From: UMGS1052 sp045580005
GTDB lineage: Bacteria; Bacillota; Clostridia; Oscillospirales; CAG-382
DNA: 64,000 nucleotides
Assembly: GCA_045580005.1 (NCBI GenBank)
Contig: JAZNMZ010000061.1
Coordinates: forward strand, 1-64,000
Direction of reading: 5' to 3'
Within the stretch, counting starts at the first letter, position 1. The number at the start of each line of letters is the position of its first letter. Shown here in pieces: positions 7,059 to 16,548 of the stretch. Both the position numbers and the translations under genes were made by a program. The notes below the pieces were generated by a model. It had not been told where the DNA came from, did no database searches, and saw only the letters and a program-made list of their open reading frames with translations.

Positions 7059-7981
7059 TTTTTATTCAGTTGATCGCCTTTGCGCTATGTGTTTTGGGCA
7101 TCGTATGGGCGCTCGGACTTACTCCCGAACAGATAAATAAAGATCTGTCACTATTCTTGGAAAAACGGGAATCGCTTGAGGATATGTCAAAGATGGCGCG
7201 AGGAAAGAAGAAGCAGAACAAGCTCCTTCTTGAACTTTCACGCATACGCCGAATACTTACCGAAACGGGAAAGGAAAAGAGCTTTTCGGTAGCTCTTACA
7301 GTCTCCCTTATTCTCATGGTTATCGGATGTATAGCTGCTATCCTTATGGATAATATCTTTCTTGCGCCCGTTCTCGCCATGCTCTTTGCCATGATGCCCT
7401 TTATGTACCTTATGCGAAGCGTGAACAGCTACAATAAGCATGTGAGAGAGGACCTTGAAATGTCGCTCTCGCTTATAACTACCGCATATATTGACTGCGA
7501 TAACTTGAAAACGGCTGTCACGCAGTACGCCGACGATCTCCGACCGTCAATGAAGGGAATCTTCAAGGAATTTCTCGGAGAGGTTGAAACGATCTCACCG
7601 AATACGGAGGAAGCGATCTACCATATGAAGAATAAAGTAGATAACGCCATATTTCGCGAGTGGTGCGATCAGCTCGTAGCTTGTCAGAGCGACGGCGGAC
7701 TTAAAGATACTCTCCCCGCGATAGTTTCCAAACTGCGCGATGAAAGACTTGTAAACTCCGAGCTTCGCACAATGCTTTCCGAGGTGCGCCGCGAATACTA
7801 CTTCATGGTCGCATTTGTTGTAGCCAATGTCCCGATACTTTATTGCATCAATAAGGATTGGTATAATGCGCTCATGCACACCGTATTCGGTAAGCTCGTT
7901 CTCGGAGTGACCGGTATAGTCATCCTTGTCACATGGCTTCGCGTAAATAAACAGACAAGACCCATCGAATACGGAGATTAA
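7055..7981 (+). CDS. TadB-like inner-membrane platform protein (T2SS F domain)
   Basis: This 308-residue protein has an N-terminal helix, a pair of central helices (about residues 85-125), a cytoplasmic GspF-type helical domain (about 130-250) and C-terminal helices. It would form the membrane platform that couples the CpaF motor to pilus assembly, with TadC encoded next. The ATG overlaps the CpaF stop by 4 bases. Family identity rests on length, topology and position. Confidence 0.8.
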   Translation: MIFIQLIAFALCVLGIVWALGLTPEQINKDLSLFLEKRESLEDMSKMARGKKKQNKLLLELSRIRRILTETGKEKSFSVALTVSLILMVIGCIAAILMDNIFLAPVLAMLFAMMPFMYLMRSVNSYNKHVREDLEMSLSLITTAYIDCDNLKTAVTQYADDLRPSMKGIFKEFLGEVETISPNTEEAIYHMKNKVDNAIFREWCDQLVACQSDGGLKDTLPAIVSKLRDERLVNSELRTMLSEVRREYYFMVAFVVANVPILYCINKDWYNALMHTVFGKLVLGVTGIVILVTWLRVNKQTRPIEYGD

Positions 7982-7985
7982 TGAC

Positions 7986-8861
7986 ATGATAATTATTCAA
8001 TTCTTAATAGGGATCATCTTCGCCGTAGGTGCGGGATGTATCCTTATGGATATCTTTAAGATACCCACTATGAAGGTCAGCCGTGCGACCCACAACCTCG
8101 GCAGAAAAGGAGACAAGAGAGCGGGTGCGATAACCATCTTTCTTGAAGGAGTTTCAACCGAGCTTGCCGGCAGGATAAAGCTCAATGAGTGGAAGTGCAA
8201 GGAGCTCCGCGAAGACCTTCTCGCCGCGGGCATGGGAGATATAACTCCAGAGCTTTTTACCGCGAGAGCATTGTCGAAGGCATTGGCGATCGGCATATTT
8301 GCAATTCCGGCATTCTTTGTATTTAAGATACTCGGTCTGCTTATAGCCGCCTTTGCCGTATTTGTCTACTTCGGCGAGACCAAAGGTATTACAAGTAAGA
8401 TCAAGAAGAAAAGGGAAGCAATAGAGGCGGAGCTTCCGAGATTTGTATCTACCGTAAACAACAAACTCACGCATACGAGAGATGTGATTGCCATCCTTGA
8501 TTCATATAGATCAACGGCGGGTGAAGCACTCAAAGAAGAACTGACCATAACCGTCGCGGATATGAAAACGGGAAGTCAGAGCGAAGCACTTACAAGACTT
8601 GAACAGCGTGTAGGCTCGGCACTCTTAAGCGAAGTCACACTAAAACTCAAGGCAGTGATCGAGGGCAATTACAGCGAAGCGAGCTGGACGCTCCTCGCGG
8701 GAACATTTTCACAGCTTCAAAAGGATGAGCTTAAGAAGCGAGCAAACAGCATTCCGCGTAAGGTACGAAGAAATTCCATGTTTTTGCTTATCTGCTTTAT
8801 CATGATATATGTAGTTGTTCTCGGTCAGGTGCTTATGGATTCTCTCGGCGCTATCTTTTGA
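7986..8861 (+). CDS. TadC-like inner-membrane platform protein (T2SS F domain)
   Basis: This 291-residue protein has an N-terminal membrane helix, a central helix pair (about residues 97-125), a GspF-like cytoplasmic domain with ELPRFVSTVNNKLTH, and a C-terminal helix. It is the expected partner of TadB. The start at 7986 lies 4 bases after the TadB stop. The pair completes the motor-platform core of a Tad-like pilus. Confidence 0.8.
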   Translation: MIIIQFLIGIIFAVGAGCILMDIFKIPTMKVSRATHNLGRKGDKRAGAITIFLEGVSTELAGRIKLNEWKCKELREDLLAAGMGDITPELFTARALSKALAIGIFAIPAFFVFKILGLLIAAFAVFVYFGETKGITSKIKKKREAIEAELPRFVSTVNNKLTHTRDVIAILDSYRSTAGEALKEELTITVADMKTGSQSEALTRLEQRVGSALLSEVTLKLKAVIEGNYSEASWTLLAGTFSQLQKDELKKRANSIPRKVRRNSMFLLICFIMIYVVVLGQVLMDSLGAIF

Positions 8862-8871
8862 GAGGTGAGAT

Positions 8872-9282
8872 ATGCTTAAATTATTGAAGAATAAAAAAGC
8901 GGAAGGCTATATAGATATTGCGGTAACGGTACTCGTTATCGTTTTTCTTTTGGTCTTTTCCGTGGGTATCTTTTCAAAGATAGCAGTAAAGCAGGATCTT
9001 ACTCATATGTGCCATGAGCTTGTTGAAGCCGCAACGGCGAGCGGGCGCATCGGGCCGGAGGTCGAGGAGCGCTTCGAGCAGTTATGCGCCGAGGCGGGAT
9101 TTGTACCTAATGTATCATTCAGTGCGGTCTATTTTGATTCATCGAGCGGAAAGGTACAGCTTGGTGATGTAATAACCTGCACATTGACCTATTCCACCGA
9201 GCTTATGGGCTTCGGAGGATTCAGCTTACCCTTTGATGTGGAAGTAACCGAATCGGGTCTGTCCCGTATCTATTGGAAGTGA
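8872..9282 (+). CDS. DUF4320-type TadE-like pseudopilin
   Basis: This 136-residue protein starts with a basic leader and KKAEGYIDIAVTVLVIVFLL, the same EGYID junction as the small pilin-like proteins, followed by a membrane helix and an exported domain. TadE/TadF-like minor pilins prime the pilus. DUF4320 is the family name I associate with this length and motif in clostridial elements. GAGAGGTGAGAT gives a good ribosome binding site. The shared EGYID motif across four proteins suggests one peptidase processes them all. Confidence 0.75.
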   Translation: MLKLLKNKKAEGYIDIAVTVLVIVFLLVFSVGIFSKIAVKQDLTHMCHELVEAATASGRIGPEVEERFEQLCAEAGFVPNVSFSAVYFDSSSGKVQLGDVITCTLTYSTELMGFGGFSLPFDVEVTESGLSRIYWK

Positions 9283-9289
9283 GGTAAAA

Positions 9290-9769
9290 ATGAAAAGATC
9301 AAAAGAAGTCTTGGGTAACAAGAAAGGCTCGTCCTATATCCCCGTATGTATATTCACTCTTATCGTGGCAATGGTCATAGGAATACTTTTGCAGTATGCC
9401 TTTGTTTACAATGTCATAAGAAAGCAGAGAGTAAACATTCAGCTTACCCTCGACAGCTTCATTACAAAGGAAGCCATCGAGTATTACGATGCTTTGAAGC
9501 AGGGCGAGCCATACAGAAAGTATATCGATGAGACAGAGCTTGTCAGAGGCGCATATTCAAGCATCGGATTTTCGCAGGCAAGTATTACGGAATATACGGC
9601 TACGGACAACAGCTTTACGATGTACCGCCCGACAATAACCGCGCTTGCGGAAGACAGCGTAGGCGTGTGCGCTGTCTATACTTTGTCCGTACCTTTCGAA
9701 CTATGGGGCAGAAAGGTAGCGGATATAACTGTCCCCGTAGAGATAATATCAAAATTAACGGAAAGGTAA
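9290..9769 (+). CDS. TadE/TadF-like minor pilin, putative
   Basis: This 159-residue protein has a short basic leader (KRSKEVLGNKKGSSYIPV) and one long hydrophobic helix (about residues 19-45), then an exported mixed alpha/beta domain ending in a typical TadE-like segment (VPFELWGRKVADITVPVEI). It starts 7 bases after the previous stop. It probably works with the DUF4320 protein as a minor subunit. No closer name is recognised. Confidence 0.68.
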   Translation: MKRSKEVLGNKKGSSYIPVCIFTLIVAMVIGILLQYAFVYNVIRKQRVNIQLTLDSFITKEAIEYYDALKQGEPYRKYIDETELVRGAYSSIGFSQASITEYTATDNSFTMYRPTITALAEDSVGVCAVYTLSVPFELWGRKVADITVPVEIISKLTER

Positions 9770-9777
9770 GGTTGAAT

Positions 9778-10110
9778 ATGACAAATAAGAACAATAAGAT
9801 CATTTTTGGTGTGTGCATCGCTCTCGTTTCTCTGATTGCGGGAGCGGCAGTTATCGGCATTGTAAGTAATCGCGAAGAAGCTACGTCGGATGCCGAAACA
9901 ACGAATGCCGAAACAAGTGATACCGTGGATATTCCGAGTATCAAACCGAACGAGAACGAGAGCGGAGCATCCGCTGACCGCCCCGGGGAGCTTACCGTCG
10001 ATGTTATAGGTGCAAACGGTAATAACGAAAGACCCAAAGAGCCGACTATCGAAGGCGAGCCTTTTATCGTGGACGGAAGAAAGGAGGCGGTGACGGATGA
10101 AGTGGAGTAA
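9778..10110 (+). CDS. Membrane-anchored exported protein, unknown
   Basis: This 110-residue protein has an N-terminal membrane anchor (about residues 8-27) and then a low-complexity exported tail rich in Glu, Thr, Asn and Pro, probably a disordered wall-spanning stalk. The open frame extends back to 9667, but ATG 9778 lies just after the preceding stop with AAGGTAAGGTTG upstream and gives a sensible leader. It overlaps the start of the giant repeat protein by 14 bases, which suggests co-expression with it. Confidence 0.68.
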   Translation: MTNKNNKIIFGVCIALVSLIAGAAVIGIVSNREEATSDAETTNAETSDTVDIPSIKPNENESGASADRPGELTVDVIGANGNNERPKEPTIEGEPFIVDGRKEAVTDEVE

Positions 10111-13100
10111 ATTTATATCGGTATTTCTTGTTATCGTTACACTTCTTCCGCTTGTAGCTACCTGCGTTTCAGCAAGCGGATATGCCTTGAAGGTAACGAT
10201 CTATTACAAAAGCGAATCGGGCGATACGCTGGCCTCTACGGTAAGCACAACGATAAACGCCGCCGATTCCAATAAACCCTCTTGGACTTCGCCGAGCATA
10301 AGCGGGTATTACCTTAAAAACAGTAGCGATGCGGTGGTGACTTACTCGATGCTGACTATTACCTCCTTGCCGACGAACTATATCCGCGAGGGCTCGGCGA
10401 CATATACCGTTTATTATGTTAAGGAAGCATCCAAAACAGTGAATTATGTGTATAACCACAATAACGCTACCGCCGCTCCCTCAAAGACACAGACGGGTAA
10501 GATCGGCGACAGTTATTCGATCACATCGCCTACTATTACCGGCTATACACCGTCGGCGGCGGTCATCTCGGGAACATTTACTTCAACTACCTCAACAAGT
10601 GTTGTCAGGTATGCCGAGAAGTCATATACCGTCTCCTTCAATGCAAACGGAGGAAGCGGCGCTCCATCAAGCGTGAAAAAGTATTACTTTACCACTCTCG
10701 TACTGCCTACGGATACGCCGGTAAGATACGGCTATTCCTTTCTCGGTTGGTCGGGATCAAGTACGGCAACGAGCGCGGGATATTCCCCCGGTGGCTCGTT
10801 TACGTTGAACAGAGATATAACTCTGTATGCGGTCTGGTCTACAAACACCTATGCCGTGACATATAACGGAAACGGAGGAAGCGGTGCACCGTCAACGCAA
10901 TATAAGCAATTCAATGTTCCGCTTACCTTGAGTACAAAAGTTCCGACGAGGAGCGGGTATGTATTCAGCGGTTGGGCAAGAAGTGCAACGGGAAGTGTTG
11001 CGTTTCAGCCGGGCGATTCCTACACATCGAATTCAAAGATGAATCTTTACGCGATCTGGACGGCGGCTCCCAAGCAATATACAGTATCGTATAACGCAAA
11101 CGGCGGTTCGGGCGCGCCCTCGAGTCAGACAAAGACGGAGGGCGTGGCGCTTACGCTTTCAAGCACCAAACCCACAAGGAGTGGTTACACCTTCCTCGGC
11201 TGGGGAACAAGCTCAAGCGCAACAGTTGCATCATATTCGGCAGGCGGTACTTACACATCCGATGCAAGTATAACGCTTTATGCTGTATGGAGTAAGATCC
11301 CCTCAACTTATACCGTTTCATATAATGCGAACGGCGGCTCGGGCGCTCCCTCCTCGCAGACAAAGACCGAAAATGTAACGCTTACTCTTTCGTCCACTAA
11401 ACCCACAAGGAGTGGTTATACCTTCCTCGGATGGGGCACAAGCAGTTCGGCAACTACCGCTGCATATTCTGCGGGCGGAAGCTATACGGCCAATGCAAGT
11501 ATAACCCTTTATGCCGTATGGAGCAAGAATGTATCATACTATACGGTATCGTATAATGCAAACGGCGGATCAGGTGCGCCATCCGCACAGACCAAGACCG
11601 AAAATGTAACGCTTACTCTTTCGAGCACAAAGCCGACAAGAAGCGGCTATACCTTCCTTGGCTGGAGCTCGAGCAGTTCGGCGACCTCGCCCACATATTA
11701 TGCGGGCGGCTCATATACGGCAAACGCAAGCGTGACACTTTATGCCGTTTGGAGTAAGGTACTTTCCACTTATACCGTATCGTATAATGCAAATGGAGGC
11801 TCGGGTGCTCCATCAAGTCAGACAAAGACAGAGGGCGCGGCTCTTACTCTTTCGAGTACCGTCCCAAGTAGGAGCGGCTACACCTTCCTCGGTTGGGGAA
11901 CGAGCTCATCGTCCACCTCGCCCTCTTATTCCGCCGGAGGAAGCTATACCATCGATGCGAGTATTACACTCTATGCTGTATGGAGTAAGAATACTTCGTA
12001 CTATACCGTATCTTACAGTTCAAATGGAGGCAGCGGCGCACCTCTGTCGCAGACCAAGACCGAAGATGTACCGCTTACACTTTCAAGCACGAAGCCTACA
12101 AGAAGCGGCTACACCTTTCTCGGTTGGGGAACGAGCAGTTCTGCAACTTCGCCCTCATATTACCCCGGCGGAACTTATACCGCAAATGCAAGTATAACAC
12201 TATACGCCGTGTGGAGCAAGGTTCTTTCGACTTATACCGTTTCTTACAATGCCAACGGCGGCTCGGGCGCACCGTCCGCGCAGACAAAGACGGAGGGTGT
12301 GGCACTTACTCTTTCGAGTACAGTTCCTTTCCGAAGTGGATACTCATTTCTCGGTTGGGGAACAAGTTCATCATCTACCTCGCCTTCATATTCCGCGGGA
12401 GGTACTTACACTGCCGATGCAAGTATTACGCTTTATGCTGTGTGGAGTAAAAACACTTCGTATTATACCGTTTCCTATAGCGCAAACGGAGGCAGCGGTG
12501 CACCGCTGGCACAGACCAAGACCGAAAATGTGGCGCTCACTCTCTCATCTCAAGAGCCTACAAGATCGGGCTACACTTTCCTCGGTTGGAGTTCGAACAG
12601 TTCCGCAACCTCGCCTACCTACTACCCCGGAGGCACTTATACCGCAAATGCAAGCATAACCCTTTATGCTGTATGGAGCAAGATACTTTCGACTTATACC
12701 ATATCGTATAACGCCAACGGCGGCTCCGGCGCTCCATCAAGTCAGACAAAGACCGAAGGTGTAGCGCTTACTCTCTCGAGTACGATTCCTTTCCGAAGCG
12801 GATACTCCTTTCTCGGATGGGGAACGAGTTCCTCGTCTACTTCGCCTTCATATTCCGCGGGAGGAAGCTATACTGCCGATGCAAGCATTACCTTCTATGC
12901 CGTGTGGAGCAAGAACAATTCGTATTATACCGTTTCCTACAGCGCAAACGGAGGCAGCGGAGCACCTTTGGCACAGACCAAGACCGAGAATGTAGCGCTC
13001 ACTCTTTCAAGCACCACTCCGACAAGAAGCGGTTACACCTTCCTCGGATGGGGAACGAGCAGTTCTTCAACATCGCCGTCCTACTATCCCGGAGGTATTT

Positions 13101-15571
13101 ATACTGCAAACGCGAGTATAACACTTTATGCCGTTTGGAGTAAGATACTTTCCACTTATACCGTATCGTATAACGCAAATGGCGGCTCGGGTGCACCTTC
13201 AAGTCAGACAAAGACCGAAGGTGTAGCTCTTACACTTTCGAGTACAAAGCCTACTCGGAGCGGTTACAGCTTCCTCGGCTGGGGAACAAGCTCGTCATCT
13301 ACCTCGCCATCGTATTCATCCGGAGGTACTTATATCGCCGACGCAAGCATAACTCTTTATGCTATATGGAGTAAGAACGCCTCATATTATACCGTTTCCT
13401 ACAGCGCAAACGGAGGAAGCGGTGCTCCCTCCGCGCAGACCAAGAACGAAAATGTGGCGCTTACGCTTTCAAGCACCAAGCCGACAAGATCGGGCTATAC
13501 CTTCCTCGGTTGGAGCTCGAGCAGTTCCGCAACTTCTCCGACATACTATGCGGGCGGTACTTATACCGCCAATGCAAGCGTAACTCTTTATGCGGTATGG
13601 AGCAGAAATGTATCATACTATGCGGTAAACTACTATGCAAACGGCGGCAGTGGAGCGCCCGAGGCGCAGGTGAAGATCGAGGATGTCGCGCTTACACTTT
13701 CATCGATCTCTCCCTACAGAAGCGGATATATCTTTTCCGGTTGGGCAACAAGCTCAACTTCATCTGTTATTTCTTACTATCCCGGAAGCACCTTCAGCGG
13801 AAATTACAGCCTTGATCTCTATGCGGTATGGCAAAGGAGTCTTGCTTCCTATACCGTAAATTATGATGCAAACGGCGGAAGCGGAGCTCCGTCCTCTCAA
13901 ACAAAAATAGAAGACACAGTGCTGACACTTTCGTCTACCAAGCCTACAAGGAGCGGCTACACCTTCCTCGGTTGGAGCTCGAGCAGTTCGGCAACTTCGC
14001 CCACTTATTATGCGGGCGGCACCTATACCGCAAATGCAAGCATAACTCTCTATGCGGTATGGTCGCGTATAACTTATACCGTAAGCTATGATGCCAACGG
14101 AGGTAGCGGTGCGCCGTTCTCGCAGATCAAGTATTACGGTCAAGTATTGACCATAAGCAACACAGTCCCAACAAGAGATGGCTATACCTTTCTCGGATGG
14201 TCGGAATCCTCATCGGCCGCATCGCCCTCATACTATGCGGGCGGTCAGTTCGGAGACGACCGCTCTGTGACCTTATATGCCGTATGGCAGGAGCACAACT
14301 ACGATTTTTCAATATCCGCTCTCGAAGTCACTCCCGATACAGTTACACAGTATGAGACCGTCAATATTCGCTTCCGCATAGATAGCTGGGACGAATACAA
14401 TAACTATTCGGATATCCCCGTTGAGGTGCTCTTGAACGGTACCCAAATATATTATACCACCGTGTATATCTACGCTTACGGTGTGAAGTATATAGAATTC
14501 AACCTCAATGTCGGCGAGATCGAAGGAATGCAGAGTCTTGTTGCGCGAGTGAATTGGGTGGATCACCACAATGAAACAAGAACGGGAAACAACTCGGTTT
14601 CCGCAACATTTACCGTTAAGAAAGCTATTGAAACTTCGGTAGATCAGACGGGCTTGAGCGGAGAATACATCGAGGGATTCGATGTCATTTCAAGTTTCTA
14701 TGTGAGAAATGAGGGAAGCTCGGATGTTACGCCCGATGACGGAGTTACCTTTACGCTCAAAGTCTACTCTACTGCCGAGACGGTATTTGAGGGAACAAAG
14801 ACAGTTGTGATCCCTGCGGGAGGTACAAATATAGTCTATTTCAAATGGACAGTACCCGAAAACAGCGCGGGAACGGTATATTGGTGTCGCGGCACTATAT
14901 CCGAAAGTACGGGCGATGGAAACACGGATAATAATTCTACCGAGTTTTCAATAGTATCTGCTTCGCTTCCGAGCTCAACTACACCTAACACAAGATATGA
15001 GGAAAAAGCTCCCGCGACCTATGATCCGATGGTTACGCCTCCTTCCGATAAAGCCGGCTCGGCTTCATGGAATGAGTGGGTATATGAAAATGATTCATTT
15101 GTTCTCAAGACCTACGGCATAACCGTTTCGGGCGGCAATCCTATGCTTACACCGAGTGCAGGATGCAAGACGGCGGTCAAGGACGGAAGTCTGTGGAAGC
15201 TCGGTTCGGGTTACGGTGTATCGCTTTCATGGACACCCGTTATAATCTCATCGGGCGTATCCACACCATCGCGCGATTCATATACCGAGGCTCAATCCGT
15301 GTATGCGACCTTTCCCGAATATGCATATGTGCTCGCGCAGAATAAATATGACACTCTCGATGATGTCGCAGGAACATTCATGTTCAAGCCCAACCCCGAT
15401 GCTGACAACACCGAAAGAGTACACTTTATACCGCTTTATGTCAAGGACGGACTGTACAGCGTATCTGTTTCCGCATCGTATATCTGGACACCTGCGGGCA
15501 TGGTCACGGCAACTAAAAGTGCATCGGTTATTATACGCGGAACAATGTATGACGATTGGTATCAAGGATGA
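10097..15571 (+). CDS. Giant secreted repeat protein with 16 InlB-B/Flg_new repeats
   Basis: This 1,824-residue exported protein is probably an adhesin or pilus-associated surface protein. A signal peptide covers residues 1-26. Two MucBP-like modules follow, then 16 repeats of about 75 residues (about 176-1399), each of the form NANGGSGAP...RSGYTFLGW...LYAVW (Listeria-Bacteroides repeat, PF09479 type). After the repeats come one or two CARDB-like beta domains (about 1400-1640) and a C-terminal domain. No LPXTG sorting signal or membrane anchor is present at the C-terminus (ends YDDWYQG), so it may attach through the pilus or non-covalently. It overlaps the previous gene and ends the Tad operon. 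Confidence 0.88.
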   Translation: MKWSKFISVFLVIVTLLPLVATCVSASGYALKVTIYYKSESGDTLASTVSTTINAADSNKPSWTSPSISGYYLKNSSDAVVTYSMLTITSLPTNYIREGSATYTVYYVKEASKTVNYVYNHNNATAAPSKTQTGKIGDSYSITSPTITGYTPSAAVISGTFTSTTSTSVVRYAEKSYTVSFNANGGSGAPSSVKKYYFTTLVLPTDTPVRYGYSFLGWSGSSTATSAGYSPGGSFTLNRDITLYAVWSTNTYAVTYNGNGGSGAPSTQYKQFNVPLTLSTKVPTRSGYVFSGWARSATGSVAFQPGDSYTSNSKMNLYAIWTAAPKQYTVSYNANGGSGAPSSQTKTEGVALTLSSTKPTRSGYTFLGWGTSSSATVASYSAGGTYTSDASITLYAVWSKIPSTYTVSYNANGGSGAPSSQTKTENVTLTLSSTKPTRSGYTFLGWGTSSSATTAAYSAGGSYTANASITLYAVWSKNVSYYTVSYNANGGSGAPSAQTKTENVTLTLSSTKPTRSGYTFLGWSSSSSATSPTYYAGGSYTANASVTLYAVWSKVLSTYTVSYNANGGSGAPSSQTKTEGAALTLSSTVPSRSGYTFLGWGTSSSSTSPSYSAGGSYTIDASITLYAVWSKNTSYYTVSYSSNGGSGAPLSQTKTEDVPLTLSSTKPTRSGYTFLGWGTSSSATSPSYYPGGTYTANASITLYAVWSKVLSTYTVSYNANGGSGAPSAQTKTEGVALTLSSTVPFRSGYSFLGWGTSSSSTSPSYSAGGTYTADASITLYAVWSKNTSYYTVSYSANGGSGAPLAQTKTENVALTLSSQEPTRSGYTFLGWSSNSSATSPTYYPGGTYTANASITLYAVWSKILSTYTISYNANGGSGAPSSQTKTEGVALTLSSTIPFRSGYSFLGWGTSSSSTSPSYSAGGSYTADASITFYAVWSKNNSYYTVSYSANGGSGAPLAQTKTENVALTLSSTTPTRSGYTFLGWGTSSSSTSPSYYPGGIYTANASITLYAVWSKILSTYTVSYNANGGSGAPSSQTKTEGVALTLSSTKPTRSGYSFLGWGTSSSSTSPSYSSGGTYIADASITLYAIWSKNASYYTVSYSANGGSGAPSAQTKNENVALTLSSTKPTRSGYTFLGWSSSSSATSPTYYAGGTYTANASVTLYAVWSRNVSYYAVNYYANGGSGAPEAQVKIEDVALTLSSISPYRSGYIFSGWATSSTSSVISYYPGSTFSGNYSLDLYAVWQRSLASYTVNYDANGGSGAPSSQTKIEDTVLTLSSTKPTRSGYTFLGWSSSSSATSPTYYAGGTYTANASITLYAVWSRITYTVSYDANGGSGAPFSQIKYYGQVLTISNTVPTRDGYTFLGWSESSSAASPSYYAGGQFGDDRSVTLYAVWQEHNYDFSISALEVTPDTVTQYETVNIRFRIDSWDEYNNYSDIPVEVLLNGTQIYYTTVYIYAYGVKYIEFNLNVGEIEGMQSLVARVNWVDHHNETRTGNNSVSATFTVKKAIETSVDQTGLSGEYIEGFDVISSFYVRNEGSSDVTPDDGVTFTLKVYSTAETVFEGTKTVVIPAGGTNIVYFKWTVPENSAGTVYWCRGTISESTGDGNTDNNSTEFSIVSASLPSSTTPNTRYEEKAPATYDPMVTPPSDKAGSASWNEWVYENDSFVLKTYGITVSGGNPMLTPSAGCKTAVKDGSLWKLGSGYGVSLSWTPVIISSGVSTPSRDSYTEAQSVYATFPEYAYVLAQNKYDTLDDVAGTFMFKPNPDADNTERVHFIPLYVKDGLYSVSVSASYIWTPAGMVTATKSASVIIRGTMYDDWYQG
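10620..14295 (+). repeat. Tandem repeat array, 16 units of about 225-230 bp
   Basis: The coding repeats of the giant surface protein. In units 5-13 the linkers alternate: units starting after SKxLS-TYT and units starting after SKNxSY-YTV, so the real amplification unit appears to be a pair of repeats. Several unit pairs are almost identical at DNA level, which favours unequal recombination, length variation between strains and collapse in short-read assemblies. Confidence 0.85.
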
Positions 15572-15601
15572 TTTATTGCAAAAGAAAGGAAAAACAAGAT
15601 A

Positions 15602-15826
15602 ATGGCTACTGTACACAACGGACACATTAATATCCTTCGCAAGCTCATTAAGCTCGGGTACACGGATAAGAAAGCGATAACCTCGCTCACTATATACGAT
15701 GTTCTTAAGCTCCATCTCTCAAAGGGAGAGATGGAGAGCGTGTGTGAACTCATGGATGCCGTGAGAGATAACGACCTGCTCACATTCTTTATTGACAGCA
15801 GAGGAGTGGAAAGCGATGAAGCTTGA
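15602..15826 (+). CDS. Hypothetical protein (74 aa)
   Basis: A small soluble, helix-rich protein: MATVHNGHINILRKLIKLG at the start and an acidic end. AAAGGAAAAACAAGATA precedes the ATG. It overlaps the next gene by 11 bases, so the two are probably translated together. No family is recognised. Confidence 0.6.
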   Translation: MATVHNGHINILRKLIKLGYTDKKAITSLTIYDVLKLHLSKGEMESVCELMDAVRDNDLLTFFIDSRGVESDEA

Positions 15827-16523
15827 AAGTCTTGCCATTTGGGATGAGAAAGAACTTTTTGAAGAATCCCGCGGATCGGACAAGGGATACAGAGGATATG
15901 CAAAATATATCTTTGAGGGCGAGGGAATAACCCTCCGCGCAGATCGTATGAAGTTCATATCCATCGAGGAGCAGAGAGAGCTTGAGGAACTTTTTATCTT
16001 CCTCAAGAAGCCCGAGGCGGGATTCCTTCTTCGCAGTCTTGCGGATATGACCGTATGTTGCGAGGACAAAATGAACGATCACATCCCCTATTCATTCGAC
16101 AGAGAATGCTACGGATTCCGCGTTATAGGGGACGGTATTACTTGGTATATCTCCTGCACCGTCTGGAACGAAAGATGTCACTTTACGATTTATGCTTACG
16201 GCAGAGAAGCGATCAGAAAGCATCTTGCCGGAAAGCGCGGACTTCCCGATTTCTGTCACGGTATTTATCCCTTTACGGGCGAGCAGATAACGATCTGTTT
16301 TGGGGAGCGGAGCTTTCTCCGCTTCCCGCAGTTCGGCGGAAATGTAAGTGTGAACGAGCAGAGAGTAAACGAAGAAAATAAGCGCCTCAAGGTGACAAAG
16401 GCACAACGGTCTGCTATGGAAAACGGCATCATTTACGGTTGGGACACGCCCGCCGCTAAAGTTGAGAATTATGACAGCGAGGGACGTTACTGTCCCGAAG
16501 AAAAGGAGGGAAAAAGAAAGTGA
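15816..16523 (+). CDS. Hypothetical element-encoded protein (235 aa)
   Basis: A soluble protein without membrane segments. The upstream ATG at 15792 is possible, but ATG 15816 is better placed behind AGAGGAG. The C-terminal part (KVTKAQRSAMENGIIYGWDTP) is charged. It sits between the repeat protein and the large methylase/helicase gene, where clostridial elements often carry small antirestriction or LPD-type proteins, but I see no motif that proves a role. Confidence 0.55.
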   Translation: MKLESLAIWDEKELFEESRGSDKGYRGYAKYIFEGEGITLRADRMKFISIEEQRELEELFIFLKKPEAGFLLRSLADMTVCCEDKMNDHIPYSFDRECYGFRVIGDGITWYISCTVWNERCHFTIYAYGREAIRKHLAGKRGLPDFCHGIYPFTGEQITICFGERSFLRFPQFGGNVSVNEQRVNEENKRLKVTKAQRSAMENGIIYGWDTPAAKVENYDSEGRYCPEEKEGKRK

Positions 16524-16548
16524 AAACGGAAAGGAAAGGTGAAGATAT

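Noticed and set aside
10620..14295. Possible CRISPR array
   Set aside because: The repeats are about 225-230 bp, in frame and protein-coding, not short direct repeats with spacers. No cas genes are present.
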